64,000 nucleotides of DNA from Profundicola chukchiensis (GCF_029664245.1 NZ_JANAIE010000001.1:310001-374000), one strand, 5' to 3'. Shown: positions 18,846-27,795, counted from the stretch's first letter. Translations and numbers: made by a program. The notes: generated by a model from the letters alone, not told the origin.

Positions 18846-18936
18846 ATGTCTATAGATTTTGTCCCGCTTTAAACTATGCATAATTGCACAATACTCTAAA
18901 ATAACTTAGTTTTATTGACTTAAGAAAAAATATTAT

Positions 18937-19143
18937 ATGACTAAATTTTTGGATATATTGTTAATTGGTGCTCTTCTATTCAACCTATACAATACGTATA
19001 GGGATTTTGAACCAGCAACTCAAATTTTTGGTTCGAGTACTAGCATTCCAACTTGGGTGGCTGTTCTAATACAAGTAGTGCTAATCATTGTATTAGGATT
19101 CAAAGTTTATAAAAATTATGCAAAAGAAAACAAGCAAGGCTAA
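18937..19143 (+). CDS. Small two-helix membrane protein
   Basis: 68 residues, unrecognised. Two predicted membrane segments (about 5-19, LDILLIGALLFNLYN, and about 41-59, VAVLIQVVLIIVLGFKVY) flank a short loop. The C-terminus is basic. It overlaps the following PH-like membrane protein gene by 26 bases in another frame, so the two are likely translated together. No function can be assigned. Confidence 0.7.
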   Translation: MTKFLDILLIGALLFNLYNTYRDFEPATQIFGSSTSIPTWVAVLIQVVLIIVLGFKVYKNYAKENKQG

Positions 19144-19516
19144 AGTTACTTTTAGGCCTCTTATTTACATACTTATATTTATACTCATTGCCATTTTCTT
19201 TTTTGGAAGCAAATGGTATTTCATTTTCGGTGCCTTTGCAATGCCTTTATTTTACGGAGTCAATCAGTTTTTTACATCATACACAATTATTGACAACAAA
19301 CTGATTATTAAAGAATTGTTCGAAAAGACTGAAATCCCGATAGAAAACATCAGAAAAGTTGAGAATGTTCCCTCAAGCTTTTTGCAAAAGCATCTCGTAG
19401 GTTTTCCTAAAACTCATCAAATTATTCGATATAATAAATTTGATGATAAACCAATTTTACCAAAAAAAGAGCTTATTTTTAACCAAGAAAGTCGTGAATT
19501 ATACTTTAAAGATTAA
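19118..19516 (+). CDS. Membrane protein with bacterial PH-like domain
   Basis: 132 residues: a basic N-terminus, two membrane helices (about 12-31 and 33-50), then a soluble domain (YTIIDNKLIIKELFEKTEIPIE and onward) with the strand pattern of bacterial PH domains (bPH2/YdbT-like). Function unknown. It starts within the preceding small membrane gene and ends 5 bases before the DinB-like gene, so a three-gene unit is likely. Confidence 0.75.
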   Translation: MQKKTSKAKVTFRPLIYILIFILIAIFFFGSKWYFIFGAFAMPLFYGVNQFFTSYTIIDNKLIIKELFEKTEIPIENIRKVENVPSSFLQKHLVGFPKTHQIIRYNKFDDKPILPKKELIFNQESRELYFKD

Positions 19517-19521
19517 ATTCT

Positions 19522-19986
19522 ATGTTAAACGAAGAGCCATTTAAACTCCATAGCATCATAAGACAAAAATTCGTGGGTTATTTAGAGCATTTAACCCCAG
19601 AGCAATTAGCCGATATTCCTTATGGTTTTAATAATAACATTTGGTGGAACATTGTTCATGTGATTGCTACCCAGCAACTTTTGTCATATTATCTATCAGA
19701 CAACGAAATGCTTATGGACATGGCATGGATAGAAAATTACAAAAAAGGAACCGCTCCAAATGGTGACTTTCCTTTACCAGAAGAAATTGCTGAAATCAAG
19801 AACCTATTGATGAGCACGCAACAGCAACTGCAAATTGATTATTTCGACGGAAAATTGAATTCCTTTAAAACCTATTCTTCTAGCTTTGGCTATACCATGA
19901 ACAGTATTGAAGATGTGATATTATTTAATCTAACGCATGAAAACATGCATTTAGGTACAGTAATGGCGATGAAAAAATTAGTTTAA
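19522..19986 (+). CDS. DinB-like four-helix metal-binding protein
   Basis: 154 residues, DinB/YfiT superfamily. A His in NIVHVIATQQ (about 50) and the late HENMHLG (His about 142 and 146) fit the three-His metal site of the superfamily. Members act as thiol-dependent transferases or stress proteins; the substrate here is unknown. It follows the PH-like gene by 5 bases on the same strand and converges on plsC. Confidence 0.88.
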   Translation: MLNEEPFKLHSIIRQKFVGYLEHLTPEQLADIPYGFNNNIWWNIVHVIATQQLLSYYLSDNEMLMDMAWIENYKKGTAPNGDFPLPEEIAEIKNLLMSTQQQLQIDYFDGKLNSFKTYSSSFGYTMNSIEDVILFNLTHENMHLGTVMAMKKLV

Positions 19987-20006
19987 TTGTAGCGATCTAA
20001 TTAACA

Positions 20007-20774
20007 TTACTTAGCAGGCCAACCTCTTTCTTTTCTCCAATAATAACGCTTAAGTTGCGAATGAATCATTTCATAGCAAGTTTCCTTGATTTCTGGAATA
20101 TGGGTTTTATTTAACCTAGAAGTTTCTAAGGTTTGATGAAAATAAACATCAACTAATCCTGGTTTTCCTTCGCAATAAGAATAAGGTAGAATCTCTTTTA
20201 ATCCACAAATTGAAATCGTCAACAAAGGAATCTTATTCATAATAGCAATCGCAAAAGGACCGTCTAAGAAGTTATCTAACATAATTTCTCGTTCAGGAAC
20301 ACCACCTTCTGGGAAAATACAAATAGATCTACCTAGTTTCACATTTTTAATGGATTCTCGAATAACTTTACTCCTACTATTGGGATCTTTTCTGTCCACC
20401 ACAATATTCATTCGGTTAAAAATATAACCGAAAATCGGCAAATTTAATAACTCCTTTTTACCCACAAAAACCATTGGTTTCTTATTAATCAGCAACATCA
20501 ACATTATATCCATCATAGAGGTATGATTAGATATAATTAAATACGGATGCGACTCATCTATATTAGGAAAACCATGTTTTTTAAGGCTTAAACCCGAACC
20601 ATAAAAAATAGTTTTTGCCCACAATCTTTCAAAGAAGTAAGCTTTAGCAAAATCTTCATCTCTTATACTTAAAGGCAATACAAAGAAAACCCCGAAAAAA
20701 ATGGTTGCAATGGTCGATAGAAACACGAACCAACATCTCCAAAGAAAGGATAAGATTTTACCTAGAAACTCCAT
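20007..20774 (-). CDS. plsC: 1-acyl-sn-glycerol-3-phosphate acyltransferase
   Basis: Inner-membrane acyltransferase making phosphatidate in phospholipid synthesis. 255 residues: an N-terminal hydrophobic helix (about 5-33), the catalytic NHTSMMD box (HX4D, about 85-91), the MNIVVDRKDPNSR block and the FPEGGVPE substrate-phosphate motif (about 160-167). Its start codon overlaps the pth stop by one base, so pth-plsC form a coupled pair. Confidence 0.94.
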   Translation of the reverse strand: MEFLGKILSFLWRCWFVFLSTIATIFFGVFFVLPLSIRDEDFAKAYFFERLWAKTIFYGSGLSLKKHGFPNIDESHPYLIISNHTSMMDIMLMLLINKKPMVFVGKKELLNLPIFGYIFNRMNIVVDRKDPNSRSKVIRESIKNVKLGRSICIFPEGGVPEREIMLDNFLDGPFAIAIMNKIPLLTISICGLKEILPYSYCEGKPGLVDVYFHQTLETSRLNKTHIPEIKETCYEMIHSQLKRYYWRKERGWPAK

Positions 20775-21340
20775 TATTTTCCATTGAATTCGTTCATGGC
20801 ATTATTCAATCCAGCAAAGATAAACTTAAAAGCCGCTTGTGCGCTCCAAGAAATTCTCTCTTGTAAAGTTTCTTTTTGCTCGTCGGTCCATTGGCCTAAT
20901 ACATAATCCACTTGCCTGCCTTGTTCGAAAGCATCGCCAATCCCAAAGCGTAAACGTGGATATTTTGTAGTGTTTAATTTTGCTTGAATATGCTTTAAAC
21001 CATTATGTCCGCCATCACTACCTTTTCCTCTAATTCTAATGGTTCCGTAGTCTAAATTAAGGTCATCTGTAATCACAAAAATGTTATCTACAGGTATATT
21101 TTCCTTCTTCATCCAATAATCAATGGCATTACCACTTAAATTCATAAAAGTATCTGGCTTTAACAATGTCACCGGACGACCTTTATATTTAAATTGACAA
21201 ACCTCTCCAAAGTTAGAAGACTGAAACGGGAAACCTGCAGTTTTAGCCATTTCATCCACTACATCAAATCCAATGTTATGTCTTGTATGACTGTATTTAT
21301 CACCGACATTTCCTAAACCGACAATCAAATATTTTCGCAT
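20774..21340 (-). CDS. pth: Peptidyl-tRNA hydrolase
   Basis: Releases peptides from prematurely dropped peptidyl-tRNA. 188 residues with the standard motifs: LIVGLGNVGDKYSHTRHNIGFD (catalytic His in TRHNIG, about 21), LKPDTFMNLSGNAI (about 61-74), ITDDLNLDYG (catalytic Asp) and GGHNGLKHIQ (about 113-122). The -7 promoter element ends 4 bases before the ATG, so the transcript is probably leaderless. plsC follows with a one-base overlap. Confidence 0.97.
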   Translation of the reverse strand: MRKYLIVGLGNVGDKYSHTRHNIGFDVVDEMAKTAGFPFQSSNFGEVCQFKYKGRPVTLLKPDTFMNLSGNAIDYWMKKENIPVDNIFVITDDLNLDYGTIRIRGKGSDGGHNGLKHIQAKLNTTKYPRLRFGIGDAFEQGRQVDYVLGQWTDEQKETLQERISWSAQAAFKFIFAGLNNAMNEFNGK

Positions 21341-21344
21341 AACG

Positions 21345-21352
21345 CAAATATA
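21345..21352 (-). promoter_or_regulatory. -7 element of pth, leaderless spacing
   Basis: TATATTTG on the minus strand, 4 bases before the pth ATG. It forms a mirror pair with 21360-21367 on the plus strand, 7 bases apart. Confidence 0.65.
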
Positions 21353-21359
21353 AAATTTG

Positions 21360-21367
21360 TATATTTG
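21360..21367 (+). promoter_or_regulatory. -7 element of the TlpA-like gene
   Basis: TATATTTG on the plus strand, 49 bases before the ATG at 21417, the inverse of the pth -7 element. Confidence 0.55.
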
Positions 21368-21416
21368 ATTAAAGACCTAAACTCACTTTTTGTTTTAATT
21401 CAATACTTATTATTAT

Positions 21417-21935
21417 ATGAAAAGCTTTAAATATGCCTTAATACTTCTATTTTTTGTAATTATTTCATGTGTCCCACAAGACAAATCAGATTTCAACGAA
21501 GCTTCTTTGAAACAAGCCGTTTATGACAAAGAAATGAATGCTTCCACTGTTGGAGATGTTCTAGAAGCTCACAAAGGTGAAAAAGTTATGATTGTGGTTT
21601 GGGCCTCTTGGTGTATAGACTGCATTAAATCCTTACCCAATGTTGCTCAATTTCAAAAAGATTATCCGGAAGTTAATTTTGTGTTTTTATCTGTAGATGA
21701 AGAAGAGGAAAAATGGCAGATGGGCCTAGAAAAATACATGAATAAATTCAAGATTGAGGGTGAACAATATTATTTTGATACAGGTTGGTCTAAAAATGTT
21801 GACAATGATTTCGTTGATTACATCGGTCTAGACTGGATTCCAAGGTATATGCTACTAGACGAAAAAGGCAAAATAGCAGTTTATTATGCTAAAAAAATTA
21901 ATGCCAATAGCATCAAAAAACAATTAGAAAATTAA
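21417..21935 (+). CDS. TlpA-like thioredoxin-fold lipoprotein
   Basis: 172 residues. The signal peptide ends in a lipobox (FFVIISCVPQ, Cys about 18), so the protein is lipid-anchored outside the cytoplasm. The redox motif is WASWCIDCIKSLP (Cys about 66 and 69) in a TlpA/ResA-type fold, with VNFVFLSVDEEEEKW and the cis-Pro region GLDWIPRYMLLDEKGK. Likely a periplasm-facing thiol oxidoreductase; the partner is unknown. The gene for a YebC-family regulator follows 27 bases downstream. Confidence 0.9.
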   Translation: MKSFKYALILLFFVIISCVPQDKSDFNEASLKQAVYDKEMNASTVGDVLEAHKGEKVMIVVWASWCIDCIKSLPNVAQFQKDYPEVNFVFLSVDEEEEKWQMGLEKYMNKFKIEGEQYYFDTGWSKNVDNDFVDYIGLDWIPRYMLLDEKGKIAVYYAKKINANSIKKQLEN

Positions 21936-21962
21936 TTAATTTCGCACTCTAAATAAAAAACA

Positions 21963-22703
21963 ATGGGACGCGCATTCGAATATAGAAAAGCAGCAAAATT
22001 TGCACGATGGGACCGAATGGCTAAGCAGTTTAGCCGTATTGGTAAAGAGATTAACATGGCAGTTAAAGAAGGTGGTCCAGATCCGGAGAGCAATCCAGCC
22101 TTAAGACGAGCAATTCAGAATGCCAAGGGTGTTAATATGCCTAAAGACAATGTGGAGCGTGCTATTAAAAAAGCTTCTGGTGCTGATGCAGAGGTTTATG
22201 ATATCATTACATTTGAAGGCTATGCGCCACATGGAATCGGTATTTTTGTAGAGTGTACTACCAATAATAACAACAGAACCGTTGCCAACGTAAGAGCTAT
22301 TTTCAACAAAGTTGGAGGTAACTTAGGTAAAACTGGGGAAATTGCATTTTTATTCGATCGCAAAGGTGTATTTACGATTGAAGAAGATAAAATCAACATG
22401 GACTGGGATGATTTCGAACTAGAAATGATAGATGTCGGTGCCGATGATATCGAAAAAGAAGAAGGTTTAGTTACGGTTTATTCTAATTTCGAGGATTTTG
22501 GTAATGTTTCTCATAAGTTAGACGACCTTAAAATCGATGTTCAGAACGCGGAATTACAACGTATTCCTACGGTTACAAAGGAATTACCAATTGAACAAGG
22601 AAAAGAAATTTTAGACATCATCGATCGCTTTGAGCAAGACGACGATGTCCAAAATGTTTATCATACGCTAGAAATCACACAAGAGTTAGAAGACGCTTTA
22701 TAA
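21963..22703 (+). CDS. YebC/PmpR (TACO1) family protein
   Basis: 246 residues. The N-terminus (MGRAFEYRKAAKFARWDRMAKQF) is the Bacteroidota form of the family, with NPALRRAIQNAKGVNMPKDN (about 41-60) and IKKASG following, then domains 2 and 3 (TNNNNRTVANVRAIFNK, GNLGKTGEIAFLFDRKG). Family members act as transcription regulators or as translation factors relieving ribosome stalling; which applies here is unknown. It converges on argS with 7 bases between. Confidence 0.95.
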   Translation: MGRAFEYRKAAKFARWDRMAKQFSRIGKEINMAVKEGGPDPESNPALRRAIQNAKGVNMPKDNVERAIKKASGADAEVYDIITFEGYAPHGIGIFVECTTNNNNRTVANVRAIFNKVGGNLGKTGEIAFLFDRKGVFTIEEDKINMDWDDFELEMIDVGADDIEKEEGLVTVYSNFEDFGNVSHKLDDLKIDVQNAELQRIPTVTKELPIEQGKEILDIIDRFEQDDDVQNVYHTLEITQELEDAL

Positions 22704-22710
22704 AGCTGTC

Positions 22711-24459
22711 TTACATTCTCTCTGGAGTTTGAATTCCTAATAAGTTAAGCGCATTTTGAATGGTATAAGCAACACGTTGTGCTAAATGCAAACGTGCTTG
22801 CTTTTGCATTTCTGTTTCAGCGTTTAAGATGCTATTGTTCTGATAGAATGAATTGAATGTTTTCACTAAATCATAAACATAATTCGCAACATAAGAAGGA
22901 TTCAGCTCATTAGCTGCTTTTTGTAATGTATCGTTATATTCGTTTAAGGTCTTAAGAAGATCCTTTTCAATTTCATTGAAATCATAAGTTGATAAATCAA
23001 TGTCTTGAGGTTTTTCTTTTCTTAAGATAGACTGAATTCTAACATAAGCATATTGAATGAAAGGCCCTGTATTTCCGTTGAAGTCAATACTTTCTTTTGG
23101 ATTAAACAAGATTCTCTTCTTAGGATCAACTTTTAGGATATAGTATTTCAATGCACCAAGACCAATGATTTCATATAAGTCATCCTTCTCTTCTTGAGTC
23201 ATTCCTTCCAGTTTACCGGCCTCTGCAGCGATTTCTTTAGCAGTTTGAACCATCTGATCCATTAAATCATCTGCATCGACTACAGTCCCTTCTCTCGACT
23301 TCATTTTACCTTCAGGCAAGTCAACCATACCATAAGATAAGTGGTGTAGATTTTCTGACCAATCATAGCCTAATTGTTTTAAGATTAGGAACAAAACCTT
23401 AAAGTGATAATCTTGCTCATTACCAACAACATAAGTTAAGCCATCAATCTCATATTTTTCGAAACGCTCCACGGCAGTTCCGATATCTTGTGTAATATAA
23501 ACCGAGGTTCCATCAGATCTTAAAACGATTTTCTCATCCAATCCTTCTTCAGTTAAATCAATCCAAACCGAACCATCTTCTTTTTTGAAGAAAACATTTC
23601 TCTCTAAACCTTGTTGAATCAAATCTTTACCTAAAATATAGGTTTCGCTTTCGTGTTGAACCATATCAAAATCAACACCTAGTCGTTCATAAGTCGCATC
23701 AAAACCTTCGTAAACCCAATTATTCATTTCGCTCCAAAGCTCACGAACTTTAGGATCATTATCCTCCCAATCTCTCAGCATTTTTTGAGCTTCTAAAATC
23801 ATCGGAGCTTGTTTTTTGGCTTCATCTTTAGACATGCCTTGGTTTACCAACTCCTCTATCTCTTCTTTGTATGCTTTATCAAAAGCGATATAATAATCTC
23901 CAACTAATTTATCACCTTTTAGGCCGGTTGATGCTGGTGTTTCATTATTCCCAAACTTCTCCCAAGCTAACATCGATTTACAAATATGAATTCCTCTATC
24001 GTTAATGACTTGCGTTTTGATCACATCATTTCCAGTTGCCTTTAATATTTGGGCAACAGAATAACCTAATAAGTTATTTCTAATATGACCTAAGTGAAGT
24101 GGTTTATTGGTGTTTGGCGAAGAATACTCCACCATTAATTTATTGTCTATAGCTTCAAATGCTTCTGGAGAAGATTGAAGGAAATCTACAAAAACATCTG
24201 TTTTTAAACTTAAATTCAAGAAGCCTTTAACCACGTTGAATTTTTCAATCTCAGATCTTTTCAATAAAGCTTCTCCGATAGCTTCAGCAGCTTGCTCTGG
24301 TTTCATTTTCATTTCGCGCACCAAAGGGAAAACCACCAAGGTGTAATCACCTTCGAATTCTTTACGGGTTACTTGAATCTCTAATTTCTCAGTTGAAATT
24401 TGAAATTCTTCCTTAAGCGTATTGAAAATATTCCTTTCTAATTGTGATTTTAAGTTCAT
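22711..24459 (-). CDS. argS: Arginyl-tRNA synthetase
   Basis: Class Ia synthetase charging tRNA-Arg. 582 residues. Seen: the N-terminal tRNA-binding domain, the VEYSSPNTNKPLHLGHIRNN signature with the HIGH variant HLGH (about 120-123), YVVGNEQDYHFKVLF, the KMSKS-equivalent GKMKSREGTVVDADDL (about 380-395), and the DALR anticodon domain ending NLLGIQTPERM. A TATTTTTG promoter element lies at 24484-24477. Confidence 0.98.
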   Translation of the reverse strand: MNLKSQLERNIFNTLKEEFQISTEKLEIQVTRKEFEGDYTLVVFPLVREMKMKPEQAAEAIGEALLKRSEIEKFNVVKGFLNLSLKTDVFVDFLQSSPEAFEAIDNKLMVEYSSPNTNKPLHLGHIRNNLLGYSVAQILKATGNDVIKTQVINDRGIHICKSMLAWEKFGNNETPASTGLKGDKLVGDYYIAFDKAYKEEIEELVNQGMSKDEAKKQAPMILEAQKMLRDWEDNDPKVRELWSEMNNWVYEGFDATYERLGVDFDMVQHESETYILGKDLIQQGLERNVFFKKEDGSVWIDLTEEGLDEKIVLRSDGTSVYITQDIGTAVERFEKYEIDGLTYVVGNEQDYHFKVLFLILKQLGYDWSENLHHLSYGMVDLPEGKMKSREGTVVDADDLMDQMVQTAKEIAAEAGKLEGMTQEEKDDLYEIIGLGALKYYILKVDPKKRILFNPKESIDFNGNTGPFIQYAYVRIQSILRKEKPQDIDLSTYDFNEIEKDLLKTLNEYNDTLQKAANELNPSYVANYVYDLVKTFNSFYQNNSILNAETEMQKQARLHLAQRVAYTIQNALNLLGIQTPERM

Positions 24460-24476
24460 AATCTAAGATTGAAGCG

Positions 24477-24484
24477 CAAAAATA
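24477..24484 (-). promoter_or_regulatory. -7 promoter element of argS
   Basis: TATTTTTG on the minus strand, 17 bases before the argS ATG. Confidence 0.6.
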
Positions 24485-24572
24485 CGGATTGTAATTGCTT
24501 TTTTATGTGAATTTGAAAATGTCTTTTTTATTTAAGCTAAGTTCAGCTATAAATTAGAAGAGGTTTTCGATT

Positions 24573-25499
24573 TTAAATATTAAAATTAAAGCCTACCCCA
24601 AATGATTCTTGAATCTGTAAGCCTGCATACTCCTCATTATCATAGCGTGTCCTGAACATAAATTGAGTCGTCAGTAATTTATTTACCTTCATAGTAACGT
24701 GCATAGAATAATCTAAGTCTACATTTTCTGGATTGTTCAGATAATTAGAATAAAGACTGACGCGATTCTCCATTTTAATATTGCTTGCTAAATCTACTTT
24801 AAGCAAGGCAGAAGAGTAAAACCCAAGTTTATGTTTAAAAGATTCTCCTGGCAAGACACCATAAAGCTCTTTTTCATCATTACTAACGAATCTATCTAGC
24901 TCTTTATCGTATTTGTGAACATGCCCATTGATATAAATAGATTTGGCAGTAATTGGCGCAATATTGATGTACATATCATTACTTTTTTTCCACATAAATC
25001 CAGGACCTGTCGCGATATACAAAGGCGCTAACACACCTGCCGTTCGATTCTCCTTATTTAAATCTTTATCGTAGTTGTAGGTATTGGTTAATGGTGTTTG
25101 AATATTTACAAAATAAGAATAAGACCACATCCCCGGAAGTTTACCTCCAATAATAGAATTGAATTCCATTTTGTCTTGTGTCTTTCTGATTTCGAATCCA
25201 TTAACCTTACTCAAACCATAATCTACCAAGAGCGTATTATCCCAAATTAAATCCTCTTTTTGGTAATTAAAATTATGTTTGAAATGTGTTTTAAGCTCGA
25301 TATTACTCACGCCACCCGATTGCCAGTTTTCATATAAACTTTGGTTGATGAGCAATTTAATATTGTTTTTCTTTTTCCACCCTTGAGTGCTATCAGGGAA
25401 TTTCACCTGAATACGTTTCACCTCTTTTGGAACCTCAGTAATTTGAGCTTCCGCCATAAGAACACTAAATAGCAAGAATAGAGTGAAAAAACGAATCAT
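24573..25499 (-). CDS. DUF3078 family outer-membrane-like protein (copy 1)
   Basis: 308 residues from the ATG at 25499, with a signal peptide (MIRFFTLFLLFSVLMAEAQ). The body is beta-barrel-like and matches the second DUF3078 gene next door along its length (shared features: WKKKNNIKLLINQSLYENWQSGG, ALYSNYL-type stretch, final GLQIQESFGVGFNF). DUF3078 is a Bacteroidota family of unknown role, likely in the outer membrane. An upstream TTG would overlap the terminator of the neighbour and the -7 element 5 bases before this ATG, so the later start is chosen. Confidence 0.88.
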   Translation of the reverse strand: MIRFFTLFLLFSVLMAEAQITEVPKEVKRIQVKFPDSTQGWKKKNNIKLLINQSLYENWQSGGVSNIELKTHFKHNFNYQKEDLIWDNTLLVDYGLSKVNGFEIRKTQDKMEFNSIIGGKLPGMWSYSYFVNIQTPLTNTYNYDKDLNKENRTAGVLAPLYIATGPGFMWKKSNDMYINIAPITAKSIYINGHVHKYDKELDRFVSNDEKELYGVLPGESFKHKLGFYSSALLKVDLASNIKMENRVSLYSNYLNNPENVDLDYSMHVTMKVNKLLTTQFMFRTRYDNEEYAGLQIQESFGVGFNFNI

Positions 25500-25504
25500 A
25501 GTTG

Positions 25505-25512
25505 CAAAATTA
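25505..25512 (-). promoter_or_regulatory. -7 element of DUF3078 copy 1, leaderless spacing
   Basis: TAATTTTG on the minus strand, 5 bases before the ATG at 25499 and just after the neighbour's terminator, so the second paralogue has its own promoter. Confidence 0.6.
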
Positions 25513-25524
25513 CAAGCATAAAAA

Positions 25525-25548
25525 AGGCCAAACAAGTATGTTTGGCCT
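25525..25548 (-). terminator. Terminator after DUF3078 copy 2
   Basis: AGGCCAAACA (25525-25534) pairs perfectly with TGTTTGGCCT (25539-25548), loop of 4. On the minus strand the stem is followed by TTTTTATGC. It separates the two DUF3078 genes. Confidence 0.93.
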
Positions 25549-25568
25549 ATTTAACAAATATTTTGATT

Positions 25569-26513
25569 TTAGAAATTTGCTGTTACGCCAAGTCCAAACA
25601 CCTCGCGAACTTGCAATCCTTGATAAGCATTGTCATCATATACAGTTTGAACTGTTAAGTTAGTAGACAAATACTTGTTGATTTGCATCGCTAAGTTCAT
25701 AGTGTAATCAATATCTACATTTTGTGGATCCTCTAAATAGTTAGAGTATAATGCCAATACGTTTTCCATAGTTACGTTCTCCATTAGCTTCACTTTGTAG
25801 TATCCAGAAGCGTAAAAACCTAACTCATAACGAGAGCTTTTACCTGGATCTACACCAAATAAAGTTACTTGATCGTTGTTAACGAAACCATCTTCGTTTG
25901 CTAATTCGTTGTTTGGATCATGTTTCCATAAAGTATCACCAATGAAAGTAACTTTAGAAGTTAGTGGTGCTAAGTTGAATTTTAAATTATCGCTTTTCTT
26001 CCAAAGCATACCTGGACCAAAAGTCAAGTAAGCTGGATTGAATAATCCAGAAGTTTCATAGTTTTTATCAGCGTCATTATCGTAGCTGTAACCGTCAGTG
26101 AATTGAGTTCTTAAGTTAGCAAAAAGTGAGTAACTCCAGTTTCCAAAGGCTTTTCTACCAACCAATGAGTTAATTTCTAATCTATCATCAGTTTTACGGT
26201 AATCTTGGTCTTCGTTTTTTGTCAGACCGTAACCAAACATAAATCTATTATCCCATGTCCAGTTTCCTTTTTTAAGGTTTGCATCGTAGTTAATGTTTAC
26301 GTTACCTGCAATGTTACTTACTCCACCAGCAACCCAATTAGAGAATGCTGATTGATTAAATAAAACCGTTGCAGTTCCACCTGTTTTCCACCCATCTGGA
26401 ATGGTATCGTTTACACTAATTTCTGCTTTAGAGGTGTGCGTTTTAACCTCTGTAAGTTGAGCAAAACTCAAGGTAAAAAGACCTAATGTCAATAAACTAA
26501 GTACTTTTTTCAT
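25569..26513 (-). CDS. DUF3078 family outer-membrane-like protein (copy 2)
   Basis: 314 residues with signal peptide MKKVLSLLTLGLFTLSFAQ. The body parallels copy 1: DGWKTGGTATVLFNQSAFSNW, SNIAGNVNINYDANLKKGNW, NSLVGRKAFGNWSYSLFANL, and the C-terminal GLQVREVFGLGVTANF, ending in an aromatic residue as barrels do. Tandem duplication with divergence is the simplest explanation. Its promoter (-7 at 26547-26540) and terminator (25525-25548) are its own. Confidence 0.9.
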   Translation of the reverse strand: MKKVLSLLTLGLFTLSFAQLTEVKTHTSKAEISVNDTIPDGWKTGGTATVLFNQSAFSNWVAGGVSNIAGNVNINYDANLKKGNWTWDNRFMFGYGLTKNEDQDYRKTDDRLEINSLVGRKAFGNWSYSLFANLRTQFTDGYSYDNDADKNYETSGLFNPAYLTFGPGMLWKKSDNLKFNLAPLTSKVTFIGDTLWKHDPNNELANEDGFVNNDQVTLFGVDPGKSSRYELGFYASGYYKVKLMENVTMENVLALYSNYLEDPQNVDIDYTMNLAMQINKYLSTNLTVQTVYDDNAYQGLQVREVFGLGVTANF

Positions 26514-26539
26514 TTTGGTTATTTTAAAAATTTAGCGTG

Positions 26540-26547
26540 CAAATATA
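26540..26547 (-). promoter_or_regulatory. -7 promoter element of DUF3078 copy 2
   Basis: TATATTTG on the minus strand, 26 bases before the ATG at 26513. Confidence 0.65.
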
Positions 26548-26649
26548 TAACTTTTCACTAAAGTGCTATTCTCGCAGAGCATTTTTAACTTTAATACAAT
26601 TTATTGAGTGCAGAATGGCTGATTTTTATTGAATTATAAAAAATTCAAA

Positions 26650-27657
26650 TTAAGACATCCAATCATTCACTTTGTGCTCTAAAAACTCAACCAAATCATC
26701 TCGGTCGTTTAAGCATGGGATATAAGTGAACTCTTCACCGCCGGCTTCTAAAAATTCTTCTTTGCCTTCCATTTCTAATTCTTCTAAGGTTTCTAAACAA
26801 TCAGAAATAAAAGCCGGAGCAACAACAGCGATCTTTTTTACTCCTTTTTCTGGAAAGCCTTCTAGGGTAGCATCCGTGTAAGGTTGAATCCATGGGTCGC
26901 TTCCTAATCTAGATTGAAAAGATTGGAAAACTTGTTTATTGGTCAGTCCAAGTTCTTTTCTCACCAACTCCGTGACTTTATAGCTTTGATGTCTATAGCA
27001 AGTGGCATGCGATGGATTATCCTCCTTAAAACAGCATTTACCAATCTCGCAAGTATTGGTCTTGTCGGTTTTGTAAATATGTCTTTCTGGAATTCCATGG
27101 TAAGAGAATAAAACTTTGTCAAATTCCTCTGGCAAATGATCTTTAATAGACTGAGATAGAATCTTAATATACTCAGGATCATTATAGAAAGCTGGTAAAT
27201 AAGTTAATTTTAAATCAGAAAAGTATTTAGCTTTAACCTCATTGGTCTTGTCAATCACAGTTTCTGTGGTACTCATAGCATATTGAGGATACAACGGAAT
27301 CACGAAAATATCTTCGCAGCCTTGTGATTTTAGCTTTTCTAGACCTGATTTAATACTAGGATTACCATAGCGCATCGCCATTTCCACCGGAAAATCGAAT
27401 TTCTTTTGAAGCTTTTCTCTTAAGCGTTCGGTCAGAACAATTAAAGGCGAACCTTCATCCCACCAAATTTTACGATAAGCTTCAGCTGATTTTTTTGGAC
27501 GTGATGGTAGAATAAAAAGTGGAAGAATGATATTTCTAACATACCATACATCTATGACTTTTGGATCAGTAAGAAACTCCTTCAAATATCTTCTAACATC
27601 TTTTGTCTCGGTAGAATCAGGTGACCCTAAATTAACTAATAATACTCCTTTCTTCAT
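26650..27657 (-). CDS. hemH: Ferrochelatase
   Basis: Inserts Fe2+ into protoporphyrin IX, the last step of heme b synthesis. 335 residues from the ATG at 27657 (MKKGVLLVNLGSPDS). Family marks are LVNLGSPDSTETKDVRRYL, RYGNPSIKSGLEKL (about 96-109), the FSYHGIPERH active-site block with the conserved His (about 186-195), and APAFISDCLETLEELEMEG with the conserved Glu (about 285). A start 21 codons upstream lies beyond the promoter element 27672-27665 and is rejected. Divergent from ruvB. Confidence 0.97.
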   Translation of the reverse strand: MKKGVLLVNLGSPDSTETKDVRRYLKEFLTDPKVIDVWYVRNIILPLFILPSRPKKSAEAYRKIWWDEGSPLIVLTERLREKLQKKFDFPVEMAMRYGNPSIKSGLEKLKSQGCEDIFVIPLYPQYAMSTTETVIDKTNEVKAKYFSDLKLTYLPAFYNDPEYIKILSQSIKDHLPEEFDKVLFSYHGIPERHIYKTDKTNTCEIGKCCFKEDNPSHATCYRHQSYKVTELVRKELGLTNKQVFQSFQSRLGSDPWIQPYTDATLEGFPEKGVKKIAVVAPAFISDCLETLEELEMEGKEEFLEAGGEEFTYIPCLNDRDDLVEFLEHKVNDWMS

Positions 27658-27664
27658 TGTTCTA

Positions 27665-27672
27665 CAAAGGTA
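27665..27672 (-). promoter_or_regulatory. -7 element of hemH, near-leaderless spacing
   Basis: TACCTTTG on the minus strand, 7 bases before the ATG at 27657. Confidence 0.6.
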
Positions 27673-27787
27673 ATTAACTAGCACATCATAAACCATATAA
27701 TCTATATTGATTTTAATCAATGGCTGTATTTATTAAACTTATTTAAGTTCGATGAATTGCCTGCGTTTAGAAAATCTTAATTTTAGT

Positions 27788-27795
27788 TACCTTTA
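27788..27795 (+). promoter_or_regulatory. -7 element of ruvB, leaderless spacing
   Basis: TACCTTTA, one base from TAnnTTTG, 4 bases before the ATG at 27800. It supports that start over the in-frame ATG at 27752. Confidence 0.5.

Noticed and set aside
20015-20030. TTAACATTAC near 20000 as another PhoB-like box
   Set aside because: It is a single half-site lying between the converging ends of the DinB-like and plsC genes, not in a promoter.
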